This document shows, piece by piece, positions 54,563 through 63,665 of a DNA stretch of 64,000 nucleotides; positions within the stretch are counted from its first letter, which is position 1; the number at the start of each line of letters is the position of its first letter. The notes under the pieces are model-generated. The model ran no database searches. It worked only from the letters and a program-made list of their open reading frames with translations, and was not told the DNA's origin. Position numbers and translations under genes: made by a program. The stretch is from a virus. The stretch is taken from positions 1 to 64,000 of IMG/VR virus record IMGVR_UViG_3300036770_004143; one strand, 5' to 3'.

Positions 54563-55702
54563 ATAATTGTCAATAAAATCCTGGGGGTAGTTAGACTTTT
54601 TCATAGTTCTAACTACCTCATTTATTTTATCTTCATCTGATAACCTTGGATTTGAACTAACACCATCCTCTATTGGCCAACCATTTAAATCTGATACTGG
54701 TAATTTATATTCTTTATTGTCTTTCTTTGATGTGATGTTTTTGACCTTCTCCCAAATTACAGCCAACAAAGTACTATCATGCCACTTGTATATCATACCT
54801 TTATAACCCATTTTCTCCAACATATTTGACATATATATCACCTGCATTTGGTATGGTACATTATCACTCCCATACATTTTAGCAGCAATATCATATAAGT
54901 TTAATGGATCTTTATTGAAGGGATATAAATCTTTCAAATCAACTTTTGCTGTATATAATGTACCAGAAACAATCCTTTCTTTTTGATTTAAATTTGTATA
55001 AAAGAATAATCTATTTTTCCCCCACCATTGCTCTGAACTTGTGTATGAATGTTTTCCAAAATGAGATGGATCTAAGTATTCCAAATCTGGTTCACCAAAA
55101 TGATATAACTTAACATAATCACCTTCTGTTTCCAATTGGGAAAGCCAAAAGTCATTAAATAATACTTTATTTGGTTTTTCTGGCAAATTATTTACATCTC
55201 CCTTTATAGTTGATTCTAATAATTGCTTCACCTCTGGATGAGATAAAAATAAATCAATATCTTTTTTTATTCTTTTTGAATCACAAATTGTTGCTTTTTT
55301 AAGAAAACGTTTTGGTATTTTATTGTATTCCTTATGCCAAATTTCTATTCTATAATCTTCTGGTAAATCTAGTAATTTTTTATCATACCAATCTTGCATT
55401 CTTTGATTTACATCTTCCTCTGTTGATAGTCCATTTGAATCTAAATATAGATTGTCTATTTTAACATAGGCATGGACAATAGTTGAATCCTCCAATTCAC
55501 CCTCATCATAATCATAAATTAAATCAGCCAATATTAAATAATATCTAATATTTCTATCTGGGTATTGTTTTTTTAATTTAACAATAAGATTATCCGCAAA
55601 ATAATTACAGAACCCATCTTGATAATTATATTCATTACTTGTGTTCCACTTTGGTTCAAGTTCTTCCCTTAATATTTCTTTTATTGATTGGATTAGTTTC
55701 AT
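54539..55702 (-). CDS. Putative two-domain effector: papain-like and ADP-ribosyltransferase-like
   Basis: 387 aa from ATG 55702 (MKLIQSIKEILREELEPKWN); an ATG two codons earlier also exists. Residues about 30-110 have the Cys-His-Asp layout of papain-like domains: DGFCNYFADNL, then IVHAYVKIDNLYLDSNG. Residues about 190-330 look like an ADP-ribosyltransferase fold: DYVKLYHFGEPDLEYLDPSH, NRLFFYTNLNQKER, then MLEKMGYKGMIYKWHDSTLL. Both calls are by pattern and need profile searches. The N-terminal helix (IKE, LREE) resembles the head-targeting peptides of T4 internal proteins such as Alt, a head-packaged ADP-ribosyltransferase. It overlaps metK, tail to tail. Confidence 0.45.
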   Translation of the reverse strand: MKLIQSIKEILREELEPKWNTSNEYNYQDGFCNYFADNLIVKLKKQYPDRNIRYYLILADLIYDYDEGELEDSTIVHAYVKIDNLYLDSNGLSTEEDVNQRMQDWYDKKLLDLPEDYRIEIWHKEYNKIPKRFLKKATICDSKRIKKDIDLFLSHPEVKQLLESTIKGDVNNLPEKPNKVLFNDFWLSQLETEGDYVKLYHFGEPDLEYLDPSHFGKHSYTSSEQWWGKNRLFFYTNLNQKERIVSGTLYTAKVDLKDLYPFNKDPLNLYDIAAKMYGSDNVPYQMQVIYMSNMLEKMGYKGMIYKWHDSTLLAVIWEKVKNITSKKDNKEYKLPVSDLNGWPIEDGVSSNPRLSDEDKINEVVRTMKKSNYPQDFIDNYLNLMNSR

Positions 55703-55728
55703 ATACATAAATATATCATAATCACATT

Positions 55729-56985
55729 TTAACCAATATTAAGTTGCCCTGTAATTCTATCACACCAACCTTTTGATGTTGAATATGGCCAAACAACCCA
55801 ATATTTTGGCTGTTTTGTTGTTTGAAAATCTCTCCATATCTTGCAATATTTATCTGGGTCGTTCATCATTGAATTAATCTCATTCTTATCAGCATCCCTT
55901 CTATATAATGTTTCATCATTCTCATCATGGAATGCAACCACCCAATATTCATAATCTTTTTCTGGAACTGAACTATATTGGACATCAATGCAATGCCGGA
56001 ATATAATGGAAAAACTATTCTCCCATTCTTCTTCTGTCTTATATTCCTCCTTAACTGGGGGATTTTTCTTATCTATTGTCCATTGTTGAACTGCACGTTT
56101 TGCAAAATGAATTCCAGCATATTTTTCATAATCCCTTAATGTTCTAACTGGACCAAACCCATATAATCCATCATGACCCTCTTGTTCCACACCATCCACA
56201 CCAAACAATCTCTTATTTAAATAATGTGCCCTATCATTACGTTTAACCCATTCCTTATCATCATCCCATTGTTTAACCTTTCCCTTTCTTGTATATTCAT
56301 GATATATGATTGGAAAGTGGGGGTGAAACAAATCATAACCCCAAGTATAAGCCCTAACTGCAATGGATATCTCCTCACCATGAAAATAATATTCTGGATT
56401 ATGTTGAACCTCCTTTGCAAATTGCCCCAATGTGAAACAATAATGTGCTGAATAAAATCTTGCTGGAATTGGTTTTTGTAATGTCTTCCATTCATCAATT
56501 GTTTCCGGCATAAAAAATACATTCCCCTCTGGTGCAAACCTATCAAAAACCATCCTCCAAGGGTCTTGCACCCTCCCTGCTGGATCATTTGTTGGTTCAT
56601 AAGAACAAGCATAGGAAGTTAATAAAGGCTTCTTATAGCCATCTTTCTGTAACCCCTTAATTATTTTTATTAATGTGTCATCCCAATCTTGATTGAAACG
56701 CATATGTGAATCAAGTTGAAGGGTATATTCCTCATTATTATACAATTGCTGAAGTTTATTCCTTGCCCAACAAGCACCTTTTGATTCAGCATAAGGAATA
56801 TCCAATATTTTAAATCTTTTATCTTTTCTCCACTTATCAAGATTATCAAAACCATCCTCATCAGCATATTGTCTTGCAATGGCAAAAACAAGGTTCTTTG
56901 GTTTTTTTGCTTTATCCAGAATATCTTCAATGGTTTTAACTAGTTCAGGGTCACGATAACTTGCAATTTGAACAAATATTTTCAT
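55729..56985 (-). CDS. Glycosyltransferase, GlcNAc-transferase-like (GT-A)
   Basis: A 418-aa protein. Its start (MKIFVQIASYRDPELVKTIE) is the hallmark of the Skp1-type GlcNAc-transferase family. It is followed by ESKGACWARNKLQQLYNNEE, the metal-binding QLDSHMRF (DSH in place of DxD, usual in this family) and a later FHGEEISIAVRAYTWGYDLF. The acceptor is unknown. Cytoplasmic by sequence. It is the first of the run of glycan genes; the longer C-terminal part (after residue 300) is specific to phage homologues as far as I can see. Confidence 0.75.
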   Translation of the reverse strand: MKIFVQIASYRDPELVKTIEDILDKAKKPKNLVFAIARQYADEDGFDNLDKWRKDKRFKILDIPYAESKGACWARNKLQQLYNNEEYTLQLDSHMRFNQDWDDTLIKIIKGLQKDGYKKPLLTSYACSYEPTNDPAGRVQDPWRMVFDRFAPEGNVFFMPETIDEWKTLQKPIPARFYSAHYCFTLGQFAKEVQHNPEYYFHGEEISIAVRAYTWGYDLFHPHFPIIYHEYTRKGKVKQWDDDKEWVKRNDRAHYLNKRLFGVDGVEQEGHDGLYGFGPVRTLRDYEKYAGIHFAKRAVQQWTIDKKNPPVKEEYKTEEEWENSFSIIFRHCIDVQYSSVPEKDYEYWVVAFHDENDETLYRRDADKNEINSMMNDPDKYCKIWRDFQTTKQPKYWVVWPYSTSKGWCDRITGQLNIG

Positions 56986-57031
56986 ATATATTTTTAATAA
57001 AATAATAAGCGTTTATACAAAAAATTAAACC

Positions 57032-59389
57032 TTAATTCTCCCTTCTTAAATCACCAGCATAATGGTCAAATCTATGATGTTCAACAGGGGTTAATAACAA
57101 TATGCTAGGCTTGATAACATTCTTAATTGTTTCTTGATACATAAAAGACATCCATGTATTTTCAAAAGGGTGGGCAAATTTTGTATCAATAAACATTTTT
57201 TTATTCCCAGCCTTTGTTATAAAATGCGTCCAGTTGCAATAATAAATCTCACCATCAGCATAAGGCAAACCATCAAGAGATTTTATATTATTGAATTTTG
57301 TTCTTGGTGCATTTGGATCCAATCCATGTACTGGAAGATTTGGTTTCTCTGGCCAATTCTTAATTCTAAAGTCTTGGGGAACATTATACCAACTCCATTG
57401 TGTTGAATTATCCCCATAGAATTCACTAAAATTAATCTTTAAAAAATCATAACTTTCCTTCTGGATGATATTCAAACATTTATCATATAAGTTGGGGGAA
57501 TATCTATTGAACCCATTTCTACATACCTCATTTGGCTTGTTATAGAAATTCATATCATCCTCGGAGAATATCATAACATCCAAATCACTTGCATCAAAAT
57601 GCTCCGCAATAAACTGCCTTCCACCACATATCCCCAGATTATCTTTCTTTATATGCTCAAATCCATATTCCTCACATAATTCAATATATCTTGGTGTTGT
57701 TGTTAAATCTGTTGAATTATCCAATAAAAACTTGCTTGTCTTATGGATAAAATTGGCATCATAGTCCAACATAGATTTTATCAACGTTTCAAACTGGTTG
57801 GGTGAATTAAACCCAATAACATATAAGCCAACTTTTGAAGTATCCAAAGGCGTGCTACTTATCATCTTATTTTCTGATTTTATCTCTAATGTGTTATTCT
57901 TTAAATCCTCAAAAAACTTTCCAAACAACCCATCACCCCCAATTTCAAAATAATTAATCAAATCAGAATGTTTATAACACATAATGCTAAATATGGATTC
58001 CTCTGTCCCCATATAACCCTCTTGCAAAGTGGATGTCAATATATTATAATATATTGAATTAATATCACTTATGGTATTCTTTGGTCCACCAAAAAATCCA
58101 CCCCTTGCCACCTTATTAACCTTATCACCAACAAGTGAAACCATTTTGTTATATTCAAACCCATGTATTTCTGTTGTTGTTTCATAAGGAAAACACACAA
58201 AGCTAAATTTTGATATATATTTTGACAAATTATTCAAAACCTTATCATGAGTGAAATACCCTGGATGAACCGTATTTGTTAAACCAGCATCAATCCAAAA
58301 CATATATTCTGAATCAAATGGATCCATAATCTTTGCATCATGCAACAAGAACATCTTGGACATAACTAGGGGGTTATAGTATTCTAATTTTGCTTGTGTG
58401 GATTCTTCTAACCATCCAGCTTGTTGATACCAGTGGGGGTTTGTTCTTATTTTTTGGATTAAATTAAAGTAATTATTATTTTTGAACCAATCTAAATCTT
58501 TTTCAATAAAAAAAGTATTTTCTTCATTTCTATGTGTAAAAACAAACTCTTTTAATTTAGCATCACCAAATATAATTAGGTTATTTTCAACATCTAATAA
58601 TTGTTTAAATTTATCCAAATAATGATTATAAGAACGATTCCAACCATCACCCAATGAATCTCTTTTTATATCCCATAATCCAGTTACTAGTGTAACATTC
58701 CTTTTTTCTTGAGTAAAATCCATTATATTATTTCTAATTTTATCTAAATCCCAAAAAGCTAATGTTTTTCTATTCCCATTGTCAAAATTATCCACTATAA
58801 CATCTTCCTCTAAATAAATCTCAGGATTAGGTAAATTAAATGGATTAGACATTAAATTAACAGGATAAAACCTGCCGTATTCAACACCTTCATTTTCTCT
58901 ATGAATATCATCTTTTTTACAAGGAAACCATTTTTCACCTATTTTTTTAGCCCAAGTTGTACTTAAAAGATATTTACATTTTGAGTTCAAAATGTTTTTT
59001 ATGATTTTAACCCCATCTTCAATTGGCATATGACCAATAACGTCTCTAACAATTAGCAAATCACCATTAGGTATTTTATCATTTATTATGTCAAATTCTA
59101 TAAATTTTATTCTATTATTAGAATATCTTTCATTATTATAATCAATTGCTTTTTTTACAATGTCACCACCAGTATAACTTTCAAAATTAAAAACAATCTC
59201 CTTCATCCAGTTAAAGTCACCACAAGGGATGTCAACAACTGACTTTATGTTTTTATCTTTTATTAGTCTTTTTATATTTTCTCTAAGTTTTTGAGTTTCT
59301 AATAAAGTACTACCTGGTCCTGATTTACTTTCAGTGCTACCAAAACCATTATTATCATATATATTATTAAAAATATCTTTATAATTCAT
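57032..59389 (-). CDS. Three-domain methyltransferase-glycosyltransferase fusion
   Basis: A 785-aa protein. Residues 1-200: SAM methyltransferase (SVVDIPCGDFNWMKEIV, then GDLLIVRDVIGHMP). Residues about 235-500: HtrL/YibB-type transferase (VTLVTGLWDIKRDSLGDGWN, then SKMFLLHDAKIMDPFDSEYM followed by FWIDAGLTNTV). Residues about 520-785: a GT-A-like domain (VGLYVIGFNSPNQFETLIKS, then NLGICGGRQFIAEHF and VMIFSEDDMNFYNKPN). The order suggests that one polypeptide methylates and extends the same glycan. The reading frame is open throughout, so this is a true fusion in this genome. It starts 3 bp after the next upstream gene. Confidence 0.75.
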   Translation of the reverse strand: MNYKDIFNNIYDNNGFGSTESKSGPGSTLLETQKLRENIKRLIKDKNIKSVVDIPCGDFNWMKEIVFNFESYTGGDIVKKAIDYNNERYSNNRIKFIEFDIINDKIPNGDLLIVRDVIGHMPIEDGVKIIKNILNSKCKYLLSTTWAKKIGEKWFPCKKDDIHRENEGVEYGRFYPVNLMSNPFNLPNPEIYLEEDVIVDNFDNGNRKTLAFWDLDKIRNNIMDFTQEKRNVTLVTGLWDIKRDSLGDGWNRSYNHYLDKFKQLLDVENNLIIFGDAKLKEFVFTHRNEENTFFIEKDLDWFKNNNYFNLIQKIRTNPHWYQQAGWLEESTQAKLEYYNPLVMSKMFLLHDAKIMDPFDSEYMFWIDAGLTNTVHPGYFTHDKVLNNLSKYISKFSFVCFPYETTTEIHGFEYNKMVSLVGDKVNKVARGGFFGGPKNTISDINSIYYNILTSTLQEGYMGTEESIFSIMCYKHSDLINYFEIGGDGLFGKFFEDLKNNTLEIKSENKMISSTPLDTSKVGLYVIGFNSPNQFETLIKSMLDYDANFIHKTSKFLLDNSTDLTTTPRYIELCEEYGFEHIKKDNLGICGGRQFIAEHFDASDLDVMIFSEDDMNFYNKPNEVCRNGFNRYSPNLYDKCLNIIQKESYDFLKINFSEFYGDNSTQWSWYNVPQDFRIKNWPEKPNLPVHGLDPNAPRTKFNNIKSLDGLPYADGEIYYCNWTHFITKAGNKKMFIDTKFAHPFENTWMSFMYQETIKNVIKPSILLLTPVEHHRFDHYAGDLRREN

Positions 59390-59392
59390 ATC

Positions 59393-60022
59393 CTATTTTT
59401 TTATTTTACAAACCCATACAGCATTAGAAAACTCATTTGGTTTGTAAGATTCTAAATTATTTTCAAGTACAGATTCATTAATATCTTCTTCGGTTATTTC
59501 GCACCAATTCCAAATTTTATCTTTAATTTCAGTTTCATACACTTCTTTATTAACTGAATAGTCGTGCGCTAAAATATAATCACCTGATTTTATTTTTTTT
59601 GATAAAACTTTAAATTCCCCTATTTTCCAACCACCATCACACAATACAATAGTAACACCATCTTTTTGAATAAAATCTACAACTTCTTGTTTTACACTTG
59701 ACCAATCATCACTAAAAATATTTTCAACTCTCACATCAATACCTTTTTCAATTATTTGATTATACCAGGGTCTTTCAGAAATATCATAAGACAATATTTT
59801 TGTATCCAAATTTAATTCATCTGAAATTATTTTTAAAAACTCTGTAAAACCCCCCAAAGCTGTACCTATTTCTAAAATCCTACTTGGTTTAACGTCATTT
59901 AAAAAATTATAAAATAGTTGATAGGCATGATGGCTTTGTTGTGCTGTACACCCCATAAATGCAGATAAACTATCACCATCAATCAAGTTTGTAAATCTAG
60001 TTATTCTTTCTTGTATATTCAT
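59393..60022 (-). CDS. SAM-dependent methyltransferase (class I)
   Basis: A 209-aa protein with SAM motif I RILEIGTALGGFTEFL, an acidic loop (KILSYDISERPWYNQ) and motif KSGDYILAHDYSVNKEVYET. The pattern is close to the CmcI/cephalosporin hydroxylase-like group of methyltransferases, common in phage and surface-polysaccharide clusters. The substrate is probably a sugar or glycan, by context. Short intergenic spacing on both sides (2 and 3 bp) puts it in the glycan operon. Confidence 0.7.
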   Translation of the reverse strand: MNIQERITRFTNLIDGDSLSAFMGCTAQQSHHAYQLFYNFLNDVKPSRILEIGTALGGFTEFLKIISDELNLDTKILSYDISERPWYNQIIEKGIDVRVENIFSDDWSSVKQEVVDFIQKDGVTIVLCDGGWKIGEFKVLSKKIKSGDYILAHDYSVNKEVYETEIKDKIWNWCEITEEDINESVLENNLESYKPNEFSNAVWVCKIKK

Positions 60023-60024
60023 AA

Positions 60025-60738
60025 TTAAAATCTTCTATGTAATTTATTTGTTTTATCATGGAATTCAAAACAATCTGGCAAATAATGTCTAAAACTATCC
60101 CAATCCCATTTCATATTAGCTTCTAACGCTGAAACCCCAATGTCAAAACCATCAGGGTAATTCCTAATGTTATTGTGTACTGAATACCATAAAAATTCTT
60201 CCCATCGTCTAACAAAATATCTAAATTTCCAATTATTCCTAAAAACCAAAAATTGTTCATTAACTACATGAGCTTCATCCCACTTATCATGTTCAAATAC
60301 ATTATAGTCATACATTTTTCGATCAAAAAAACAATTACTCATATCTTTTTTATAATCACCAATTTTAGATGGTCTTTCAAATAAAAAATCTAAATCATTT
60401 TTTTCCATATGATTAAATAAATTAAACAATTTATCTTCGGAAAAATTTTCAGTCATTCTCCAATCAGCATCATTATATATAATATAATCATATCCTTTAT
60501 CTAAACAATATTTTAAAGATAAAACTTTTAAATTTAAAAAAAATGAAAATCCTGGATTACCATCATCATACTTGTCTAACTCAAATAAATCTAAATTGAC
60601 TTTGGGTCCAACAATGCAATTTTCATTTGTTGTTATATTAAAAGATGCTGTACAAGATTCACTATATTTACTATAACTCTCTGTAGCATTATCCAAGTAT
60701 GGTTGGCCAACTGCTAATGTTGTAAAAATATATTTCAT
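60025..60738 (-). CDS. Putative glycosyltransferase (GT-A type)
   Basis: A 237-aa protein. The segment LKYCLDKGYDYIIYNDADWR carries a DxD-like metal site (NDAD) after a hydrophobic strand, as in GT-A transferases. It then has FLFERPSKIGDY and a C-terminal DCFEFHDKTNKLHRRF. The family is not certain. The start shares a base with the stop of the GT10-like gene (TAATG), implying coupling. Confidence 0.6.
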   Translation of the reverse strand: MKYIFTTLAVGQPYLDNATESYSKYSESCTASFNITTNENCIVGPKVNLDLFELDKYDDGNPGFSFFLNLKVLSLKYCLDKGYDYIIYNDADWRMTENFSEDKLFNLFNHMEKNDLDFLFERPSKIGDYKKDMSNCFFDRKMYDYNVFEHDKWDEAHVVNEQFLVFRNNWKFRYFVRRWEEFLWYSVHNNIRNYPDGFDIGVSALEANMKWDWDSFRHYLPDCFEFHDKTNKLHRRF

Positions 60739-61721
60739 TAGGCTTCAACAATTTTTTCTAAAAAACTAAGTGTATAATCAAAATCATAATACTCAGGTAG
60801 TTTATTATCAACAAAGATAGGGGTTTCAATATATTGTCTATATAGTGACTCATTATTATCAATTTCTTTTACCAAGGCTAAAAAATCATTCAAATCTGTA
60901 AAATTATGCAAATTAATGAAACTTTCAGGATTGAAACCTTCTTCTAAAATATATTTATTACCAAAGAATATAGGTATTGCTCCACTAAAAAACGCATGAT
61001 ATATTTTTTCTTGTAAAATGTAATCAGTGTTGGTATAATGTATTGAGATATTAAATTTATATTTTTCAAAAAATCCAATTTTTTCCCTATACGTTAACCC
61101 ATCTATACGACCATTATATATTGAATTTTGCCATTGGTATTTATTTAATGCGCCATTACCATGTAAATTTTGCCTCCATGGTCCAGAGGAGGTAACTTCT
61201 TTGTATTCAGATAATTTGTCAAAAACTTGCCCTCTAAATTCATTATTTGATGCTTGAGTGATTGAGCAAAACCCAATGTTTCTTTTAGATATTAAATCAA
61301 AATTTCTTTTTTTAGTTAACCAGCTATGTGGGCTATCAACCAATCTTGATTCATCAAATAAAGTCCAAACATCAAGAACACCAGAAGGTTGTCTCAAATA
61401 TCTTTCATGTTCAAATTTATTATAACCTAATGCCCATTGATTATTATGTAAAAGTAATGGTTGGTTAAAATCGGCAACTTCACCTGAAATATATACAAAT
61501 TTTTTGTTTTCATCAGATTGATGGTGTTTTGTTGGTAGCTGGCCTGTGTAGGTATCAATTTGGTTTTCATTATAATTCAAATCAGATTGTATAATAATAT
61601 CAGGATTTATTGGGTCAATAATTATATTATATTTTTTTGATAAAATAAATTTAATATAATTCATCCAACTATGTTGCCCTATATTTGGAAACCCTTGTCT
61701 AGTAATTCTAATTGTTTTCAT
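60738..61721 (-). CDS. Fucosyltransferase-like protein (GT10 family)
   Basis: A 327-aa protein with the GT10 order: NIGFCSITQASNNEFRGQVF followed by DKLSEYKEVTSSGPWRQN, then KFNISIHYTNTDYILQEKIY and HAFFSGAIPIFFGNKYILEE (the donor-binding region: E-K-I, A, G-x-I-P-I, G). The family transfers fucose or a related deoxysugar. The phage might decorate its own glycan or a host surface. It overlaps the upstream gene by 14 bp. Confidence 0.75.
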   Translation of the reverse strand: MKTIRITRQGFPNIGQHSWMNYIKFILSKKYNIIIDPINPDIIIQSDLNYNENQIDTYTGQLPTKHHQSDENKKFVYISGEVADFNQPLLLHNNQWALGYNKFEHERYLRQPSGVLDVWTLFDESRLVDSPHSWLTKKRNFDLISKRNIGFCSITQASNNEFRGQVFDKLSEYKEVTSSGPWRQNLHGNGALNKYQWQNSIYNGRIDGLTYREKIGFFEKYKFNISIHYTNTDYILQEKIYHAFFSGAIPIFFGNKYILEEGFNPESFINLHNFTDLNDFLALVKEIDNNESLYRQYIETPIFVDNKLPEYYDFDYTLSFLEKIVEA

Positions 61722-62412
61722 TTAATAAGTTTGTTAGTTTAATTGTATTTTCAGTATATGGCCCATTATCATGTATAATGCAGGCATTTAAATTTAATAA
61801 TGAAATTTTATTATCTTCAATAATTATACTATCTTTTGTATCCAAAGTACTAAAGAAGAAATCACACTCTTGGTCAATAATAATATCGTCATTTAATAAA
61901 TATTGAATTGTCCATCTTCCTTGGTCATCAATCCCAGTTTGATATTCTTTTTCAATAATGTCTTTAAGGTGGTAAACAATCTTATCTGTGTACCCAAAAT
62001 AAGTGCCTGAGTTCAAATATTTAGAATCGTTTATGGATCTTTTATTGTCATATAAATGCGTATAATTTGTTGGAGGCCATAAACCTTTTTCTGCACCCAT
62101 AATAATATTGCAATTTAATAGTGTAAATTTATCAATAATATCATTTGGTGGTTTGATAAAGTTTGTATCTGTCGCATCTAAAAATAAAATATATTCATAT
62201 TTGCCAATAATATTTAATTCTATATATTCTAAAACCTTTACTGTTTTATAGTAAAATAATTTATCATAGTAAGACCCATTAGTTATTAATCCTGAGTTTC
62301 TAACAATATGAATGTTATCAATAGGAAAATATTTTATGGCGTTTTTGTAAAATGTTGGCTCATAATAATCAGGATAATCAAATAGTGCTGTGATTAATGC
62401 TATTTTATTCAT
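61708..62412 (-). CDS. Procollagen-galactosyltransferase-like glycosyltransferase (PLOD-type GT)
   Basis: 234 aa from the ATG at 62412 (MNKIALITALFDYPDYYEPT), one base after the stop of the upstream gene; an ATG at 62445 would overlap that gene by 32 bp. The motifs fit the LH3/PLOD glycosyltransferase group: YILFLDATDTNFIKPP (DxxD), IIMGAEKGLWPPTNY, then YLNSGTYFGYTDKIVYHLKD, DDQGRWTIQYL and CIIHDNGPYTENT (His). Some giant viruses and phages carry this family to glycosylate collagen-like or surface proteins. Acceptor unknown. Confidence 0.7.
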   Translation of the reverse strand: MNKIALITALFDYPDYYEPTFYKNAIKYFPIDNIHIVRNSGLITNGSYYDKLFYYKTVKVLEYIELNIIGKYEYILFLDATDTNFIKPPNDIIDKFTLLNCNIIMGAEKGLWPPTNYTHLYDNKRSINDSKYLNSGTYFGYTDKIVYHLKDIIEKEYQTGIDDQGRWTIQYLLNDDIIIDQECDFFFSTLDTKDSIIIEDNKISLLNLNACIIHDNGPYTENTIKLTNLLNENN

Positions 62413-62413
62413 G

Positions 62414-63052
62414 TTAATTATTATTAATTTGTTTATAAAATTCATTTATAAGATTCTCATCACTCATATATATTTTGTCTTCACCAAAAAACTTAAATGG
62501 TATTTCATTTTCCCAAAAAAATATCAATTCGTTTCCTTTTGAATTTTCAATAATTTTATTTGAATCATCATAAACTTCAATAAATGAAAATTTGGGATAA
62601 ATACAAACCATATTATTACTAATATCAATAATTTGTTTATGATGAGCATTTCCTCTATATTTATTACCCCATAAAAAAGAAAATTCATTAAATTTTGATG
62701 GTACTGCAACATATCCTTTATGTGATATTTTGGGTAATAGTTCTAACAAATCTGTTGGAGTTATTATATCTTCCAAAGTATGAGAACAAATGCTATAATC
62801 AAATTTACCATACTTGTTAACGTACTCTAATAATTCAATCCAAGTAGTTTTATCTTGTATGTTAAAGTTAAAAAATTTTACATCATCTTTTTTTATTTCA
62901 ACAATATCCGCAACAAATTTACATTCAGGATATGACCAAAATTGTAATGATGCGCCAATATCAATAGTTTTTAAATTATTATCAGATATTATTTTTTTAA
63001 CTTCATCTATTAATTGTTTAACGGATTTGTTGTATTGCCAATGTGTTATCAT
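62414..63052 (-). CDS. SAM-dependent methyltransferase-like protein
   Basis: A 212-aa protein. KTIDIGASLQFWSYPECKFV resembles motif I, and FDYSICSHTLEDIITPTDLL followed by LPKISHKGYVAVPSKFNEFS resembles the later motifs of class I methyltransferases. The substrate is likely a glycan by context. Its start overlaps the FkbM gene's end by 35 bp. Confidence 0.6.
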   Translation of the reverse strand: MITHWQYNKSVKQLIDEVKKIISDNNLKTIDIGASLQFWSYPECKFVADIVEIKKDDVKFFNFNIQDKTTWIELLEYVNKYGKFDYSICSHTLEDIITPTDLLELLPKISHKGYVAVPSKFNEFSFLWGNKYRGNAHHKQIIDISNNMVCIYPKFSFIEVYDDSNKIIENSKGNELIFFWENEIPFKFFGEDKIYMSDENLINEFYKQINNN

Positions 63053-63659
63053 AATTTTTATTTAAGAAAAATATATCTTGTTGAATTAACTCATATGTTA
63101 TTGGGTGATTTATATTACCAATAAGTTCCACAGGTTTAAACCCCAAATTATCCATATATTCGTAAACAAATTCTTTTGCTGGTGAATTTTTATTATATTC
63201 AACCAAAGAGATTTCCATTAAAATACCCTTAGCTTTTTTGAATATATCTATTCCCCCATTTATAATATCAATCTCAGACCCTTGGACATCAATTTTTATT
63301 AAATCAAATGTTTTATTTAAAAATATATTAGAAATTGTTTTAGTTTGTTTTTTTTTAATAATGATTTGATCATCATCATAAAAAGATGTGTTCTCTCGAT
63401 AAATTGAATTACCTGTACACCTTGGTTCGTTTTTTCTAATGTAAAAATCAACTTGTTTTGCAACGTCACTTAATAAATCTATTGAGTAGTCAACCCCCAA
63501 AGTACGCAATACATCTTCACAAGTTTCATTACCCTCAATCAAATAATAATAAGCATTTGGAAATACAATCATACTTTCTTTATAAAACTGACCAACATTA
63601 GCACCTATATCTAAAATTGATTTAGGTTCAAAATAATCTTTAATTTTTTCTAAACCCAT
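63018..63659 (-). CDS. FkbM-family methyltransferase
   Basis: A 213-aa protein of the FkbM group. Motif I is SILDIGANVGQFYKESMIVF, the second strand YYYLIEGNETCEDVL, and FDLIKIDVQGSEIDIINGG is the diagnostic FkbM motif (the KxDxQGxE pattern). The family methylates hydroxyl groups on sugars and other small molecules. It overlaps the next gene and lies 6 bp after the one at the window edge. Confidence 0.8.
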   Translation of the reverse strand: MGLEKIKDYFEPKSILDIGANVGQFYKESMIVFPNAYYYLIEGNETCEDVLRTLGVDYSIDLLSDVAKQVDFYIRKNEPRCTGNSIYRENTSFYDDDQIIIKKKQTKTISNIFLNKTFDLIKIDVQGSEIDIINGGIDIFKKAKGILMEISLVEYNKNSPAKEFVYEYMDNLGFKPVELIGNINHPITYELIQQDIFFLNKNYDNTLAIQQIR

Positions 63660-63665
63660 AATGAA

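Noticed and set aside
55705-55714. Late-type motif before the effector gene
   Set aside because: A partial match (ATATTTATGT) overlaps the first of two possible starts and is too close to the second to act as a promoter with a leader.
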